Below, piece after piece: positions 26,578-36,166 of a stretch of 44,352 nucleotides of DNA. Numbering within the stretch: position 1 is the first letter of the stretch; each line of letters starts with the position of its first letter. This DNA comes from Prochlorococcus sp. AG-363-O16 (GTDB taxonomy: Bacteria > Cyanobacteriota > Cyanobacteriia > PCC-6307 > Cyanobiaceae): positions 1 through 44,352 of the forward strand of contig QCGA01000011.1 in NCBI GenBank assembly GCA_003280095.1, in the 5' to 3' direction. Below the pieces are notes generated by a model. It saw nothing but the letters and a program-made list of their open reading frames with translations. It was not told where the DNA came from and searched no databases. Position numbers and translations under genes: made by a program.

Positions 26578-28476
26578 TTAAGGAGAATTTCCTAGTAATA
26601 ACAACCCTTCGGCGAGAAGAGCCTTCATATACGGATGATCTGATCTTATATCCTTACTTGAATAACGATTCTCAGCCTCAAGTTTCCACTGAACAAAATC
26701 ACCTTTCTGATTAACTATTTCTAGATTTCCAAGTTCGTCCTTGAAAAAAGTATATTTCAAGTTGTTTTTTGATAAAACAACCTTTAATTGATGTTTCCTT
26801 AAAGCCTTAATTACAAGCTGAAGTTTTGCTTGACCATTCCAATAGTTTCTAGTTATGTTAAAGGCACAATCTATCTTTTCACAATTAAAAATTGAATTGC
26901 CCCAATTCCAAACAATACCTTCAATAGACTGATCTTTTTGCTGTAGATTGATCAACAAATGTCCACCTCTTAAAACTTTCGAATCTTTCACTACTGCTCC
27001 TCTTGTCCAAAATAAGGGTGTAGGATTTGTGATCCCAAATGGTTCAAGAAGATTCAGAGAATCTAAAAATGATTCATCGATGTCATTAATATCAATATAT
27101 GCTTCTGGCTTAATATGATTTAAATTTGATGTAGTCTTAAGCCAATATTCTGCAATGTTGCTTAACTTACGTTCCAATTCATTAGTATTTTCAGCTTTAA
27201 CTGTAAATCCCCCGGCTGCTGGATGACCACCATGTTTTTCTAAAAACCTAGAGCATGAATTCAATGCTTGGTCAACATGAAATCCTTTTGGCGCTCGAAC
27301 TGATCCTCTTAAAGTGCCTTCACCTTCTCCTACTAACAAAGCAACAGGTCGATTATATTTCTCCACCAATCTAGAAGCAACAATCCCTATAACGCCTTGA
27401 TGCCAATGACTTTGTGCTAAAAAAATAAAAGGGGGCAATGAATTCTTATCCGACTCTATTAAGGCTACTGCCTCTAACTCTATTGAATTAGAAAGTTCTT
27501 TTCTTTGTCGGTTTAGTTCATCACACTTCCTTGCTAAAGTAATTGCTTGAGTTTCGTCTTCCGCTGTCAATAAATCTATAATGAGTTTTGGTTCTCCCAA
27601 TCTACCAACTGCGTTGATTCGAGGTGCAATTTGAAATCCAATATCCTCAGAAGAGAGTGCTCTTCCTTCGATTCCAGACAGTTTTTGTAAAGCCTGCAAT
27701 CCTTTAATATTCGATTTGTGAATTGTTTTTAATCCTTCCTTTAATAATATTCTGTTAGCTCCATTAAGGGGTGCCATATCTGCTATTGTTCCTATACAAA
27801 AGAGATCTCTTGCAGAATTTATTGAAGCTTTTTTATTAAGATCATTCGCAAGAGTTTTAGCAACAATAAAGGCCAAACCAACACCAGCCAAGCATCTGTA
27901 AGGTGATGAATTAGGCGTTCTAAACGGATGAATCAGGGCAAAAACATCAGGTTCAGGAGTTGGAATCGTATGATGATCTGTAAGGATAACATCCATAGAT
28001 AAGTCTTTTGCCTTCTTCAAAGCTTCTTTTGAACTAACTCCATTGTCGACAGTAATTAGTAGTTTAATGCCTTGTTTATGTAAACTTAATACCATAGATT
28101 CATTTAATCCATAACCATCAGTCTTTCGTGAGGGAATTGAGGAAATAGGCCTGGCACCAAGCTTTCTAAATGCCTGGTACAGTAATGCTGTACTAGTCAT
28201 CCCGTCAGCATCATAGTCACCACATATTGCAACCATTTCCTTCATCTGACATGCCTCTGCAAGCCTATTTACTGCTTTATTAAGGTCAGGGAAATGTAAT
28301 TTAGGATCTGGTATCTTCTCAGAGAAAAGGAATGATTTAACTTCCTCTGAACTTTTAAATCCTCTACGAGCAAAAATTGCACGCACCGGCAACGGCAAAT
28401 TTAAGTCTTCAAATGGATTTGGAACTATAGAATCTGGGACGGACCATAGGTTTGGATATAAATGTTGAGATGACAA
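26578..28476 (-). CDS. recJ: Single-stranded-DNA exonuclease RecJ
   Basis: RecJ degrades single-stranded DNA 5' to 3' in recombination and repair. The 632-aa protein has the DHH phosphoesterase motifs CGDYDADG (residues 85-92) and ILTDHHTIP (164-171). It also has the DHHA1 motif GGHPAAGGFT and an OB-like C-terminal region. The start is TTG (28474-28476); upstream in-frame codons hold no ATG before a TAA. It is divergent from the HAD gene (65 bp apart). Confidence 0.95.
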   Translation of the reverse strand: MSSQHLYPNLWSVPDSIVPNPFEDLNLPLPVRAIFARRGFKSSEEVKSFLFSEKIPDPKLHFPDLNKAVNRLAEACQMKEMVAICGDYDADGMTSTALLYQAFRKLGARPISSIPSRKTDGYGLNESMVLSLHKQGIKLLITVDNGVSSKEALKKAKDLSMDVILTDHHTIPTPEPDVFALIHPFRTPNSSPYRCLAGVGLAFIVAKTLANDLNKKASINSARDLFCIGTIADMAPLNGANRILLKEGLKTIHKSNIKGLQALQKLSGIEGRALSSEDIGFQIAPRINAVGRLGEPKLIIDLLTAEDETQAITLARKCDELNRQRKELSNSIELEAVALIESDKNSLPPFIFLAQSHWHQGVIGIVASRLVEKYNRPVALLVGEGEGTLRGSVRAPKGFHVDQALNSCSRFLEKHGGHPAAGGFTVKAENTNELERKLSNIAEYWLKTTSNLNHIKPEAYIDINDIDESFLDSLNLLEPFGITNPTPLFWTRGAVVKDSKVLRGGHLLINLQQKDQSIEGIVWNWGNSIFNCEKIDCAFNITRNYWNGQAKLQLVIKALRKHQLKVVLSKNNLKYTFFKDELGNLEIVNQKGDFVQWKLEAENRYSSKDIRSDHPYMKALLAEGLLLLGNSP

Positions 28477-28541
28477 TTTTCTACTTGCAATAGGAGATTC
28501 GAAGATTTTTAAGTTATCTTATATGCAATTATTGTATAAAG

Positions 28542-29291
28542 ATGCATGACCTGAAAGCAGTATTTTGGGATTTAGATGGAACATTAGCTGATACAGAGAT
28601 GAATGGGCATAGGGTAGCCTTTAATAAAGCATTTGAGGAATTTAAGATCAGTTGGTATTGGGATGAGCATTTATACGGCCAGCTTCTTTCTATTTCAGGT
28701 GGCAAAAATAGAATCCGTTATTATTCAGATCAAATAGGCTATAAAATATCCACTACTACAAATGAAAAACTGCACAGAGCAAAACAGAGTTATTACTCAA
28801 ATATAATTAAGCAGAATAAGATTTCACTACGGAGAGGAGTATCTAGATTATTATTAGAATTATCAAATCAAAATGTTGAGCAATGGATTGTTACCACAAG
28901 TTCCTCTTTAGCCGTACACTCTTTAATTGATAACTCAGATCAACTTAGAGAGATTCTATTTAAGGGAATAATAACCTCAGACGATGTTCAGAAAACAAAA
29001 CCCGACCCATCTTGTTTTAACAAAGCTATTAAGGACTCTGGAATAGGTAGAGAAAGTATCTTAGTTATTGAAGATTCCTATATTGGAGTAAAATCAGCAA
29101 CTAATGCGGGTTTAAAATGTGTAGCAACACCCTCAATTTGGGATAGTCAAATCCCTAACATCCTTTCTCATATTTCATCTGCTGTCGATCACTTGGGAGA
29201 TCCATCCTGCTTTAGCAAAGTAATATCAGGTCCTAGTTGCCCAAAAGGTTACATCGATTTTAACTTTTTACAATCACTATTAAATAACTAA
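28542..29291 (+). CDS. HAD-superfamily phosphatase, CbbY-like
   Basis: The 249-aa protein has HAD motif I DLDGT (D10 and D12 as nucleophile and acid/base), motif II TTSS and motif III/IV IEDSYIGVKSA, with a helical cap inserted after motif I. It is similar to CbbY proteins, which in plants and proteobacteria dephosphorylate xylulose-1,5-bisphosphate, an inhibitor of Rubisco; this substrate is a suggestion only. It starts at an ATG. ycf20 follows after 5 bp. Confidence 0.87.
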   Translation: MHDLKAVFWDLDGTLADTEMNGHRVAFNKAFEEFKISWYWDEHLYGQLLSISGGKNRIRYYSDQIGYKISTTTNEKLHRAKQSYYSNIIKQNKISLRRGVSRLLLELSNQNVEQWIVTTSSSLAVHSLIDNSDQLREILFKGIITSDDVQKTKPDPSCFNKAIKDSGIGRESILVIEDSYIGVKSATNAGLKCVATPSIWDSQIPNILSHISSAVDHLGDPSCFSKVISGPSCPKGYIDFNFLQSLLNN

Positions 29292-29296
29292 ATAAT

Positions 29297-29632
29297 ATGA
29301 ATATACAAAAAACAAATTTCAACAAGATTCAGAAGAAAATCCTTGATTATTTCTTTACTTCATGGAATGGTTCTTGGCAAAGATTTAGCTCTGGAGTAAT
29401 AACATTATTACTAGGTTTTTATATTGGTAGTAATGTAACGTCTTACTTTCTAGAGAAGATCGATCAACGTATTTTGGCCGTATTGATTATGGTTATAATT
29501 ATTGAATTTTTAATAAGAGTTCGAAGTATAGTTAAAGATAATCCGTGGCCATTAACCTGGCTAGCTATAGATAACTTAAGAATTGGTGCAGTATATGCTG
29601 TTGCTCTTGAAGCATTTAAATTAGGTTCATAA
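29297..29632 (+). CDS. ycf20: Ycf20 / DUF565 family protein
   Basis: The 111-aa protein has the DUF565 pattern: RFSSGVITLLLGFYIGSNV, then a membrane helix with IEFLIRV (about residues 54-75) and a C-terminal helical segment LAIDNLRIGAVYAVALEAFKLG. Ycf20 is plastid-encoded in red algae and nuclear in plants, where it has been tied to thermal dissipation of excess light. The exact role is not known. It is co-directional with the HAD gene, 5 bp apart. Confidence 0.85.
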   Translation: MNIQKTNFNKIQKKILDYFFTSWNGSWQRFSSGVITLLLGFYIGSNVTSYFLEKIDQRILAVLIMVIIIEFLIRVRSIVKDNPWPLTWLAIDNLRIGAVYAVALEAFKLGS

Positions 29633-29728
29633 TATTATCTATAGTTTTCTTTTCTCTTAATGAATTTAATTAGCTGGAATATAATCAGTTATGAAGAGCC
29701 AGAAATCAGTCCAATTAATACATGTTTT

Positions 29729-29749
29729 GAACTTGTGAACAAAAAGTTC
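29729..29749. terminator. Weak hairpin between ycf20 and rpmF 3' ends
   Basis: GAACTT (29729-29734) pairs with AAGTTC (29744-29749) across 9 nt, with A- and T-rich flanks on both sides. It lies 15 bp beyond the rpmF stop and could act in either direction. The stem is short. Confidence 0.3.
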
Positions 29750-29763
29750 GTAATTTTTATAAA

Positions 29764-29943
29764 TCACGAATCATCTTCATCCTCTGGGGCATCCATCGGA
29801 TAAACAAAACCCTGAGCACGCCCACTAAGTACAGACTTACCTAAGGAAAGGGCTCGTTGAGCGGCTGTAGAGGCCTTAGCCTTCCAAGTTGCATGCCTTT
29901 GGTTGCGTTTTCCCTTCGAGGTCTTCTTCTTAGGTACTGCCAT
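29764..29943 (-). CDS. rpmF: 50S ribosomal protein L32
   Basis: The 59-aa protein begins [20 protein letters not shown], the L32 signature, and ends with an acidic DAPEDEDDS tail as in marine picocyanobacteria. It starts at the ATG 29941-29943 and stops at TGA 29764-29766. It is divergent from ftsH. Like many cyanobacterial L32 proteins it lacks the zinc-binding cysteines in its C-terminal half. Confidence 0.95.
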   Translation of the reverse strand: MAVPKKKTSKGKRNQRHATWKAKASTAAQRALSLGKSVLSGRAQGFVYPMDAPEDEDDS

Positions 29944-30093
29944 TGCAGATAATTTTGATGATATCCATCATCAGCCTTGGTTGCCCCAATCGTCAAATAG
30001 GAATTGCATTTGCTAAACACATTTCCCCTGAGCTATACCTATGATAAGAATAGAGTCTGAGCCAAAAGGCCAGACAGAGCAAGCCTTTAGTAA

Positions 30094-31845
30094 TTGGGAT
30101 TCTACCCATTTCCATCTAGTATCAAGGTGAAAAAAACAAGTTACTCCCAACTAATTTCTGATATCAAGGCAGGAACCGTTGAATCTTTGGACCTAGTACC
30201 ACTACGTAGAGAGGTACTTGTTCATTACAAGGATGGATCAAGATCAATTGTACCCGTGTTCCCATCCGATCAAAACATTATTCGTGTTGCTCAAGAAACA
30301 AGGACAGCTCTCTCTGTAATTGATATCCGCAGGGAGCAAGCACTAGCAGGATTAGTCGGAAATATTACTTTTGTAATGATCTTACTTATTGCTATTTCAT
30401 TCTTAATAAGACGATCTGCTCAGGCTGCAAGCAAGACGATTGGATTCGGGCGTAATAGAGCAAGAATTAAGCCACTTGATGAACTGAGTGTTCGATTTGA
30501 AGATGTAGCTGGACTTAATGAAGCAAAGGAGGAATTATTTGAGATAGTCAACTTTCTACATTCTTCTGAAAGGTTCACTAGTTTAGGGGCAAAAGTACCA
30601 AAAGGAATTTTATTAATTGGACCACCAGGAACAGGAAAAACCCTTTTGGCTAAGGCTATAGCAGGGGAAGCTTCTGTTCCTTTCTTCTCTATAGCTGCCT
30701 CAGAATTTGTCGAATTATTTGTAGGTGTTGGAGCTAGTCGTATAAGAGACTTGTTTGCTAATGCAAAAAAGAAAGCTCCATGCGTTGTGTTCATTGACGA
30801 AATAGATTCGATAGGAAGACAACGTGGGGCAGGAATAGGTGGAGGTAATGATGAACGTGAGCAAACACTTAATCAATTACTAACAGAAATGGATGGATTT
30901 ACTGACAACTCTGGTGTAATACTCCTGGCTGCGACAAACAGAGCAGATGTTCTTGACTCAGCATTACTGAGACCAGGAAGGTTTGATAGGAGAGTATATG
31001 TTTCCTTGCCTGACCGAAAAGGAAGGGAAGAAATCCTTGCTGTGCACGCGCGAAACCTTCCTTTAGATGAATCCGTTGATTTACATGATTGGGCAGTTAG
31101 AACTCCAGGTTTTTCTGGAGCCGATCTTTCCAACTTTTTAAATGAAGCAGCAATTCTTACTGCGAGGTTCAAAAAATCAAAAGTCGGATCTTGTGAGTTA
31201 GAAGGAGCATTTGAAAGATTAACCTTTGGATTTGCAACTTCTCCGCTTCAAGATAATTCGAAGAAGAGACTAATTGCATATCATGAGGTTGGTCATGCTT
31301 TAATTGCTGAATTAAGTCTAAACTCAGATAAGGTAGACAAATTAACTTTAATTCCTAGGACAGGAGCAAGTGGAGGATATACGAGGCTAAGACCCAACGA
31401 AGAGAACTTAGACTCAGGTTTGATTTCCAAATCGTCACTGTGGGCCAAAATGATAGTTTCTCTAGGAGGAAGAGCAGCAGAAATAGTTGTATTTGGAAAA
31501 AATGAAATCACACAAGCGGCAAGCTCAGATCTTGAGGAAGTTACACAATTAGCAAGGGAAATGATTACTCAATATGGCTTCTCCAAGCTAGGTTTGATTA
31601 CATTAGAAGAAAATTCAAATGCAATTTTCTTAGGAAGGAGCCTTGTTAATAGATCTAAAAGCTATTCTGAATCGACAAGCAAAATTATTGATGAAAAAGT
31701 CAGGTTAATGGTTCTGGAGGCTCTTGAGGTAGGTATTGAACTATTAAGTACCCGAAGGCAGATTATGGATAACTTAGTTGAAGTTCTTATGAGTGAGGAG
31801 TCTATTAATAGAGAAACATTTATGAAAATTGCAGAATTATCATAG
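30094..31845 (+). CDS. ftsH: FtsH-type ATP-dependent zinc metalloprotease, short N-terminus
   Basis: This is a membrane AAA protease of the FtsH family, which degrades damaged membrane proteins such as photosystem II D1. Visible are one membrane helix (residues 86-105), Walker A GPPGTGKT (176-183), Walker B FIDEID (233-238), RPGRFDRR, the zinc motif HEVGH (397-401) and the downstream SSDLEE carrying the third ligand. The usual first helix is missing: the frame opens right after a TAA at 30091-30093. Start candidates are TTG 30094 or GTG 30127 (KKTSYSQL); there is no ATG. Catalysis looks intact. Confidence 0.93.
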   Translation: MGFYPFPSSIKVKKTSYSQLISDIKAGTVESLDLVPLRREVLVHYKDGSRSIVPVFPSDQNIIRVAQETRTALSVIDIRREQALAGLVGNITFVMILLIAISFLIRRSAQAASKTIGFGRNRARIKPLDELSVRFEDVAGLNEAKEELFEIVNFLHSSERFTSLGAKVPKGILLIGPPGTGKTLLAKAIAGEASVPFFSIAASEFVELFVGVGASRIRDLFANAKKKAPCVVFIDEIDSIGRQRGAGIGGGNDEREQTLNQLLTEMDGFTDNSGVILLAATNRADVLDSALLRPGRFDRRVYVSLPDRKGREEILAVHARNLPLDESVDLHDWAVRTPGFSGADLSNFLNEAAILTARFKKSKVGSCELEGAFERLTFGFATSPLQDNSKKRLIAYHEVGHALIAELSLNSDKVDKLTLIPRTGASGGYTRLRPNEENLDSGLISKSSLWAKMIVSLGGRAAEIVVFGKNEITQAASSDLEEVTQLAREMITQYGFSKLGLITLEENSNAIFLGRSLVNRSKSYSESTSKIIDEKVRLMVLEALEVGIELLSTRRQIMDNLVEVLMSEESINRETFMKIAELS

Positions 31846-31909
31846 TCAATCAATAAAACTGGCTTATCAACAAAATTATATTAAACTTCTATATAGGAGT
31901 AAATAAATC

Positions 31910-34690
31910 ATGTCACAGAAAAGCTCCTTGAAGATGATTTCCATTTGCTTGCGCTTTATAGTCTTTTCGATCCTAGCTTTGTGGTTCGCTTTACGACTTC
32001 ATATAGATTGGTATTGGTTCTCTCAGTTTAATCTTGAATCAGTAATACTTAAAAGATGGGGCTTACAAATAATTTTCTTTGCAGCGGGATTAATTATTAT
32101 TTTACTGAGTCACCGATGGCTAGTCAGATGGAACAGAATTGAGACCATACAAAAAGAAATATATTCTAATTCATTAATTAGTGGTAGAAAATATGGATTA
32201 TATCTAATTAGTTCTGTACTTACACACGTTCTACTAAGTGCTCTAATTATTCAATTATTATTTTACACTCTTAGGTTTGACCCTCGTTCTATAGTTGATT
32301 TAGATTTTAGTAATTTCTTAAGTATATATTCTCTATTAACTGTCCTTTTATTATATTTTCTATCAATTATAAAATTAGGGATTAGTAAGGCTTTTCACCG
32401 AATTTATTTATTAGTTAGTTTATTGTTGGCTTTTGTTGTTTCTCGGTCGTGGAGTCTTTGGTCACTCGCCCTAACTATTCCAAATTCAGAGATTAATGAA
32501 AAAGTCTTCAATTCTGATATTAGTTTTGGAATCGGAAGATATCCTGCTTTAATAGTAGCTTTGCTACTATTATTATTGATACTAATTCAAACAATTTCTA
32601 CAGCATTCAGTCTCTACTTTTTAAAAAATCATCGAATTAGTGATTGGCGGGCTCCAATTCTTACATCATCCATGAAAAGACATGTAAAGCCATTATTTGC
32701 AATAATAACTTTCACTATTGGAGCATTAGTCTGGTTTTCTAGATATCAATTCTTGCTATCTGATCAAGGCTCCTTCACTGGAGCAAGCTGGCTGGATGTT
32801 CACCTAAATATTCCCTTAAGATCATTATCCGCAATTTTAATACTAATTACAGGCATTTTCTTGCTTTTGCCATCAAAAATCACCAGAGGAAACTTTTTAA
32901 GAATAATTCCCTTGAGTGCTGTAGTTATTTGTTGGATTCTAGAGTTTCTATTTACTCCAATATTTCAATGGATACTTGTAAATCCACGAGAATTAAATCT
33001 AGAAAAACCTTATATAAAAGAAGCTATTAAGGCTACACGAAGAGCCTTTCAACTAGACTCTATTGCAACGAGGCTGATAAACCCGAATCCCCAATTAAGC
33101 AAATTAGATCTCAAATTGGGAGAAGGAACTCTTAGGAACATTAGACTCTGGGACAGTCAACCACTTCTTGCTACAAATAGACAATTACAGCAATTAAGAG
33201 TCTATTATAGGTTCTCAAATGCGTCAGTTGATAGGTATCAGCTTAAAGCAGATTCTGACGAGAGACAGCAAGTAATGATTACTGCTAGGGAACTCGATCA
33301 GGAGGCACTCCCTATCACAGCTCGCACTTGGATCAATAGGCATTTTGTGTTTACCCATGGTTATGGATTTACCCTAAGTCCGGTCAATACAAAAGCACCT
33401 GATGGACTTCCCGATTATTTCATTAGAGACCTTGGTAAGTCGACTAAGATTGAAGGTAGTCAGTCCTTATCAATTACTAAAAATGATGTAGCTACATCAA
33501 TTCCAATTGGAAGGGCAGCATTATATTATGGAATTTTACCTTCACCATATGCGATTGCTCCAACCAAGCTTGAGGAGTTCGATTATCCTGAAGGCGATCA
33601 AAATATATACAATCATTATTCTGGGACGGGAGGTATACCATTAAATACTCTGATTAATAAAATAGCAGCAGCATTTTATTTGGTTGAACCTAGATTACTA
33701 AACACAGGGGTACTAACTAACCAATCTAGATTACTACTACATAGAGATGTCAAAAGGCGAATTAATATATTAGCACCGTTTATAAGTTTAATCGGAGAAC
33801 CATATTTAATTTCAACTGACATTTCACAGGAAGAACATCTGTTCAATAAAGACCAAAAGCAATTCTGGATTGTAGAGGGCTACACATCTGCTACAACCTA
33901 TCCTTACTCTGAAAGGCCATCTAAGGATAGCAAAATTAGGTATATTAGAAACTCAGTAAAGGCAGTTGTGGACGCCTATAGCGGGAAGATCCAATTATAT
34001 ATATCTGAGCCAAAAGACCCAATTGTTAATGGCTGGAAACGATTATTCCCTGAGTTATTTCAACCTCTAAATAAAATGCCGATAGGAATACAGGAGCATT
34101 TAAAAGTCCCCACAGACTTATTCAATGTCAAAGTTCAGCAATTACTTAAGTACCATGTAACAGATCCAAAAACTTTTTACAACGGTGATGACTTCTGGCA
34201 AGTTCCAATGGAATTATATGGGAGCGAGCAAGTTCCGGTAGAGCCTTATCATATAACTGCACAGCTAGGAGACAACGAGAAGTCTGAATTCCTATTACTT
34301 CAGCCTCTTACACCATTGGCTCGTCCTAATCTGTCTGCTTGGTTAGCAGCAAGAAGTGATGGAATGAATTATGGGAAACTTGTGCTACTGCGCTTTCCGA
34401 GTCAAACAACAATTTTTGGACCAGAACAAATCCAGGCATTAATTAATCAGAATCCGGAAATTAGTCAACAATTCAGTTTATGGGATAGAGCAGGATCAGA
34501 GGTAATTCAGGGAAATTTACTTGTTCTTCCATTAGGTAATGCATTGTTGTATGTTGAACCTGTTTACCTAAAAGCCAGTATGGGTGGACTACCTACTTTG
34601 ACCCGCATTGTTGTGAGCGATGGAAAAAAAGTAGTGATGCATGAGGATTTGTCAGGAGGTCTTAAAGAGTTACTTGACTATGAGAATTAA
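31910..34690 (+). CDS. UPF0182 family membrane protein
   Basis: The 926-aa protein has about seven membrane helices in the first 370 residues and then a large soluble region, probably outside the cytoplasm. The N-terminal segment LRLHIDWYWFSQFNLESVILKRW and later motifs (NASVDRY, FVFTHGYGFTLSPVN, YPYSERPSK, GWKRLFPELFQPL) are typical of UPF0182, which is found in cyanobacteria and actinobacteria. The function is unknown. Start ATG at 31910 with TAGGAG about 10 nt upstream. A perfect hairpin follows the stop. Confidence 0.9.
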   Translation: MSQKSSLKMISICLRFIVFSILALWFALRLHIDWYWFSQFNLESVILKRWGLQIIFFAAGLIIILLSHRWLVRWNRIETIQKEIYSNSLISGRKYGLYLISSVLTHVLLSALIIQLLFYTLRFDPRSIVDLDFSNFLSIYSLLTVLLLYFLSIIKLGISKAFHRIYLLVSLLLAFVVSRSWSLWSLALTIPNSEINEKVFNSDISFGIGRYPALIVALLLLLLILIQTISTAFSLYFLKNHRISDWRAPILTSSMKRHVKPLFAIITFTIGALVWFSRYQFLLSDQGSFTGASWLDVHLNIPLRSLSAILILITGIFLLLPSKITRGNFLRIIPLSAVVICWILEFLFTPIFQWILVNPRELNLEKPYIKEAIKATRRAFQLDSIATRLINPNPQLSKLDLKLGEGTLRNIRLWDSQPLLATNRQLQQLRVYYRFSNASVDRYQLKADSDERQQVMITARELDQEALPITARTWINRHFVFTHGYGFTLSPVNTKAPDGLPDYFIRDLGKSTKIEGSQSLSITKNDVATSIPIGRAALYYGILPSPYAIAPTKLEEFDYPEGDQNIYNHYSGTGGIPLNTLINKIAAAFYLVEPRLLNTGVLTNQSRLLLHRDVKRRINILAPFISLIGEPYLISTDISQEEHLFNKDQKQFWIVEGYTSATTYPYSERPSKDSKIRYIRNSVKAVVDAYSGKIQLYISEPKDPIVNGWKRLFPELFQPLNKMPIGIQEHLKVPTDLFNVKVQQLLKYHVTDPKTFYNGDDFWQVPMELYGSEQVPVEPYHITAQLGDNEKSEFLLLQPLTPLARPNLSAWLAARSDGMNYGKLVLLRFPSQTTIFGPEQIQALINQNPEISQQFSLWDRAGSEVIQGNLLVLPLGNALLYVEPVYLKASMGGLPTLTRIVVSDGKKVVMHEDLSGGLKELLDYEN

Positions 34691-34702
34691 ATTAATCAAT
34701 GA

Positions 34703-34743
34703 ATTCTAAATAAGTGACAAAGATATAGCCACTTATTTAGAAT
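34703..34743. terminator. Perfect 14-bp hairpin between UPF0182 and the peroxiredoxin gene
   Basis: ATTCTAAATAAGTG (34703-34716) and CACTTATTTAGAAT (34730-34743) match perfectly over a 13-nt loop. It sits between two converging genes and is symmetrical, so it probably acts as a two-way terminator or as a protective 3' structure. Confidence 0.65.
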
Positions 34744-34758
34744 GTTTGTTTGATTCTA

Positions 34759-35367
34759 CTAGTCTATCTGTGAAAAGAATTCTTTACTACCTACAGGATC
34801 AGGCTTCATTGTTTTTTCTCCTGGGGTCCAGTTGGCTGGACAGACCTCATCTGGATGTGATTGGACATATTGGAAGGCCTGAAGGACTCTTAGAGTTTCG
34901 TCTACGTTTCTACCAACTGGCAGATTGTTTATCGTTGAGTGCATGATAATTCCATCTGGATCTATTATAAATAGACCTCTTAAAGCAACGCCCTCATTTG
35001 CATCTAGAACATTATAGGCAGTTGAGATTTCCTTCTTAAGGTCTGCAACGAGAGGATAATCAATATCACCAATGCCTCCCTCATTTCTAGGAGTTTGAAT
35101 CCATGCTAGGTGACTAAATTGACTATCGACCGAAACACCCAAAACTTCAGTATTCTTACTTGAGAAATCAGAGTATCTATCACTGAAGGCTGTAATTTCA
35201 GTAGGACAAACAAATGTGAAATCAAGTGGATAGAAGAAAAGGACTACGTACTTTCCTTTATATTGAGATAAAGTAATCTCTTTAAATTCCTGATCAACTA
35301 CTGCGGTTGCAGTGAAATCAGGAGCTGGTTGACCAACTTTCAAGCAGGTTGTTTGATTAGAGTCCAT
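34759..35367 (-). CDS. Typical 2-Cys peroxiredoxin
   Basis: The 202-aa protein reduces hydrogen peroxide and organic peroxides with electrons from thioredoxin. The peroxidatic Cys54 is in [13 protein letters not shown], the resolving Cys176 in DEVCPANW, and the GGIG and YF-like C-terminal elements of over-oxidation-sensitive types are partly present (GGIG at 97-100). The start [13 protein letters not shown] is set by the family. The frame runs on upstream to 35484, but that extension has no family match. It converges on UPF0182. Confidence 0.96.
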   Translation of the reverse strand: MDSNQTTCLKVGQPAPDFTATAVVDQEFKEITLSQYKGKYVVLFFYPLDFTFVCPTEITAFSDRYSDFSSKNTEVLGVSVDSQFSHLAWIQTPRNEGGIGDIDYPLVADLKKEISTAYNVLDANEGVALRGLFIIDPDGIIMHSTINNLPVGRNVDETLRVLQAFQYVQSHPDEVCPANWTPGEKTMKPDPVGSKEFFSQID

Positions 35368-35582
35368 GAAATCAGTGATACAAGTATTTACTCCAAAGCT
35401 ATTGCAGTAATAGTTGGCCTTGAAATGGCCCAATATTCTGGCAAGCTTAAAGAGAAGTGATGAAGTCGAATGACCTCTCTTCAAATTAATCTATCATGAT
35501 TTAAGAGTTTTAGTAAAAGTTATGCGTATGAGCTAACAGCGGTTCTATTCGAATGTATAATATCGAAAATCGAACACAATTT

Positions 35583-35861
35583 ATGATTTGGGATCATATC
35601 CTCTTGAGGAAATTTAGTAGTACTGGTCATTTCAGATTATTATCACAGGTTAAAACAGAATTGAGAACTCAACCGTTAGTAAGAAAAAGCTCAAATGGAA
35701 GACTGAGTATTCAATCTAAGCCATTACGAATGGCTTCGAGCCGTCAAAATAAGAGACCAAATATTCTAGATAATAGTGTCCCAGTTTCACAAGAATTGGA
35801 TTCTAATGAATCCGCACAAAAATCATTTAGAGATCGTTTAGACGATATCGATATGAGATAG
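35583..35861 (+). CDS. Small picocyanobacterial protein, unknown
   Basis: The protein has about 92 residues. The N-terminal MIWDHILLRKFSSTGHFRLL block looks like a family seen in marine Synechococcus/Prochlorococcus. The rest is basic and disordered (RKSSNGRLSIQSK...SRQNKRPN), with an acidic/basic end (RDRLDDIDMR). I know no function. The frame opens at 35553, but the ATG at 35583 starts the recognisable block. It is divergent from the peroxiredoxin gene. Confidence 0.6.
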   Translation: MIWDHILLRKFSSTGHFRLLSQVKTELRTQPLVRKSSNGRLSIQSKPLRMASSRQNKRPNILDNSVPVSQELDSNESAQKSFRDRLDDIDMR

Positions 35862-35934
35862 CATTGACATTACTGGAAACAAATATTGAATTGATTAATT
35901 ACCTACTACACAGATTAACCTATTGAATAAATAA

Positions 35935-36008
35935 TGGCTCGGGGGAGACTTGAACTCCCGACCTCGGGGTTATGAATCCCGCGCTCTAACCGGCTGAGCT
36001 ACCGAGCC
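35935..36008 (-). tRNA. tRNA-Met (CAT anticodon)
   Basis: A 74-nt cloverleaf reads on the minus strand: acceptor stem GGCTCGG/CCGAGCC, D arm GCTC...GAGC, anticodon stem and loop with anticodon CAT (35972-35974 on the + strand), variable AGGTC, T arm GGGAG-TTCAAGT-CTCCC, discriminator A, no encoded CCA. The overall sequence resembles elongator tRNA-Met rather than initiator or Ile2 tRNA. The last anticodon-stem pair (31-39) is A-C, a mismatch. Confidence 0.92.
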
Positions 36009-36026
36009 AATCTAGATAACTTTATA

Positions 36027-36152
36027 CTATCGAGGAGAGAACAAGGAAACGCTTTTAAAACGCCTTAATAGGAGAATAAACATTAAGCCAAAGAAGCTTG
36101 GACAAATTATGCTGTCAGGGAAATGAAGATTCAGCGACAGATCGTTATACAA
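36027..36152 (-). CDS. Possible 41-aa membrane peptide downstream of trmL
   Basis: The frame ends SLFSPR and has a short hydrophobic stretch (FFGLMFILLL) followed by RRFK. A TTG would start it near 36152, downstream of the trmL stop, but no ATG or ribosome-binding site supports it. The frame also runs back into trmL in another phase. It may be a real one-helix peptide or noise. Confidence 0.25.
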   Translation of the reverse strand: MYNDLSLNLHFPDSIICPSFFGLMFILLLRRFKSVSLFSPR

Positions 36153-36166
36153 AGTAGAAAAATTAT

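Noticed and set aside
30420-31853. Several minus-strand ORFs inside ftsH
   Set aside because: They are shadows of a clearly coding plus frame with complete FtsH motifs.
35368-35484. 39-codon N-terminal extension of the peroxiredoxin
   Set aside because: It has no family match and the known start MDSNQ... follows; no presequence is needed in this cell type.
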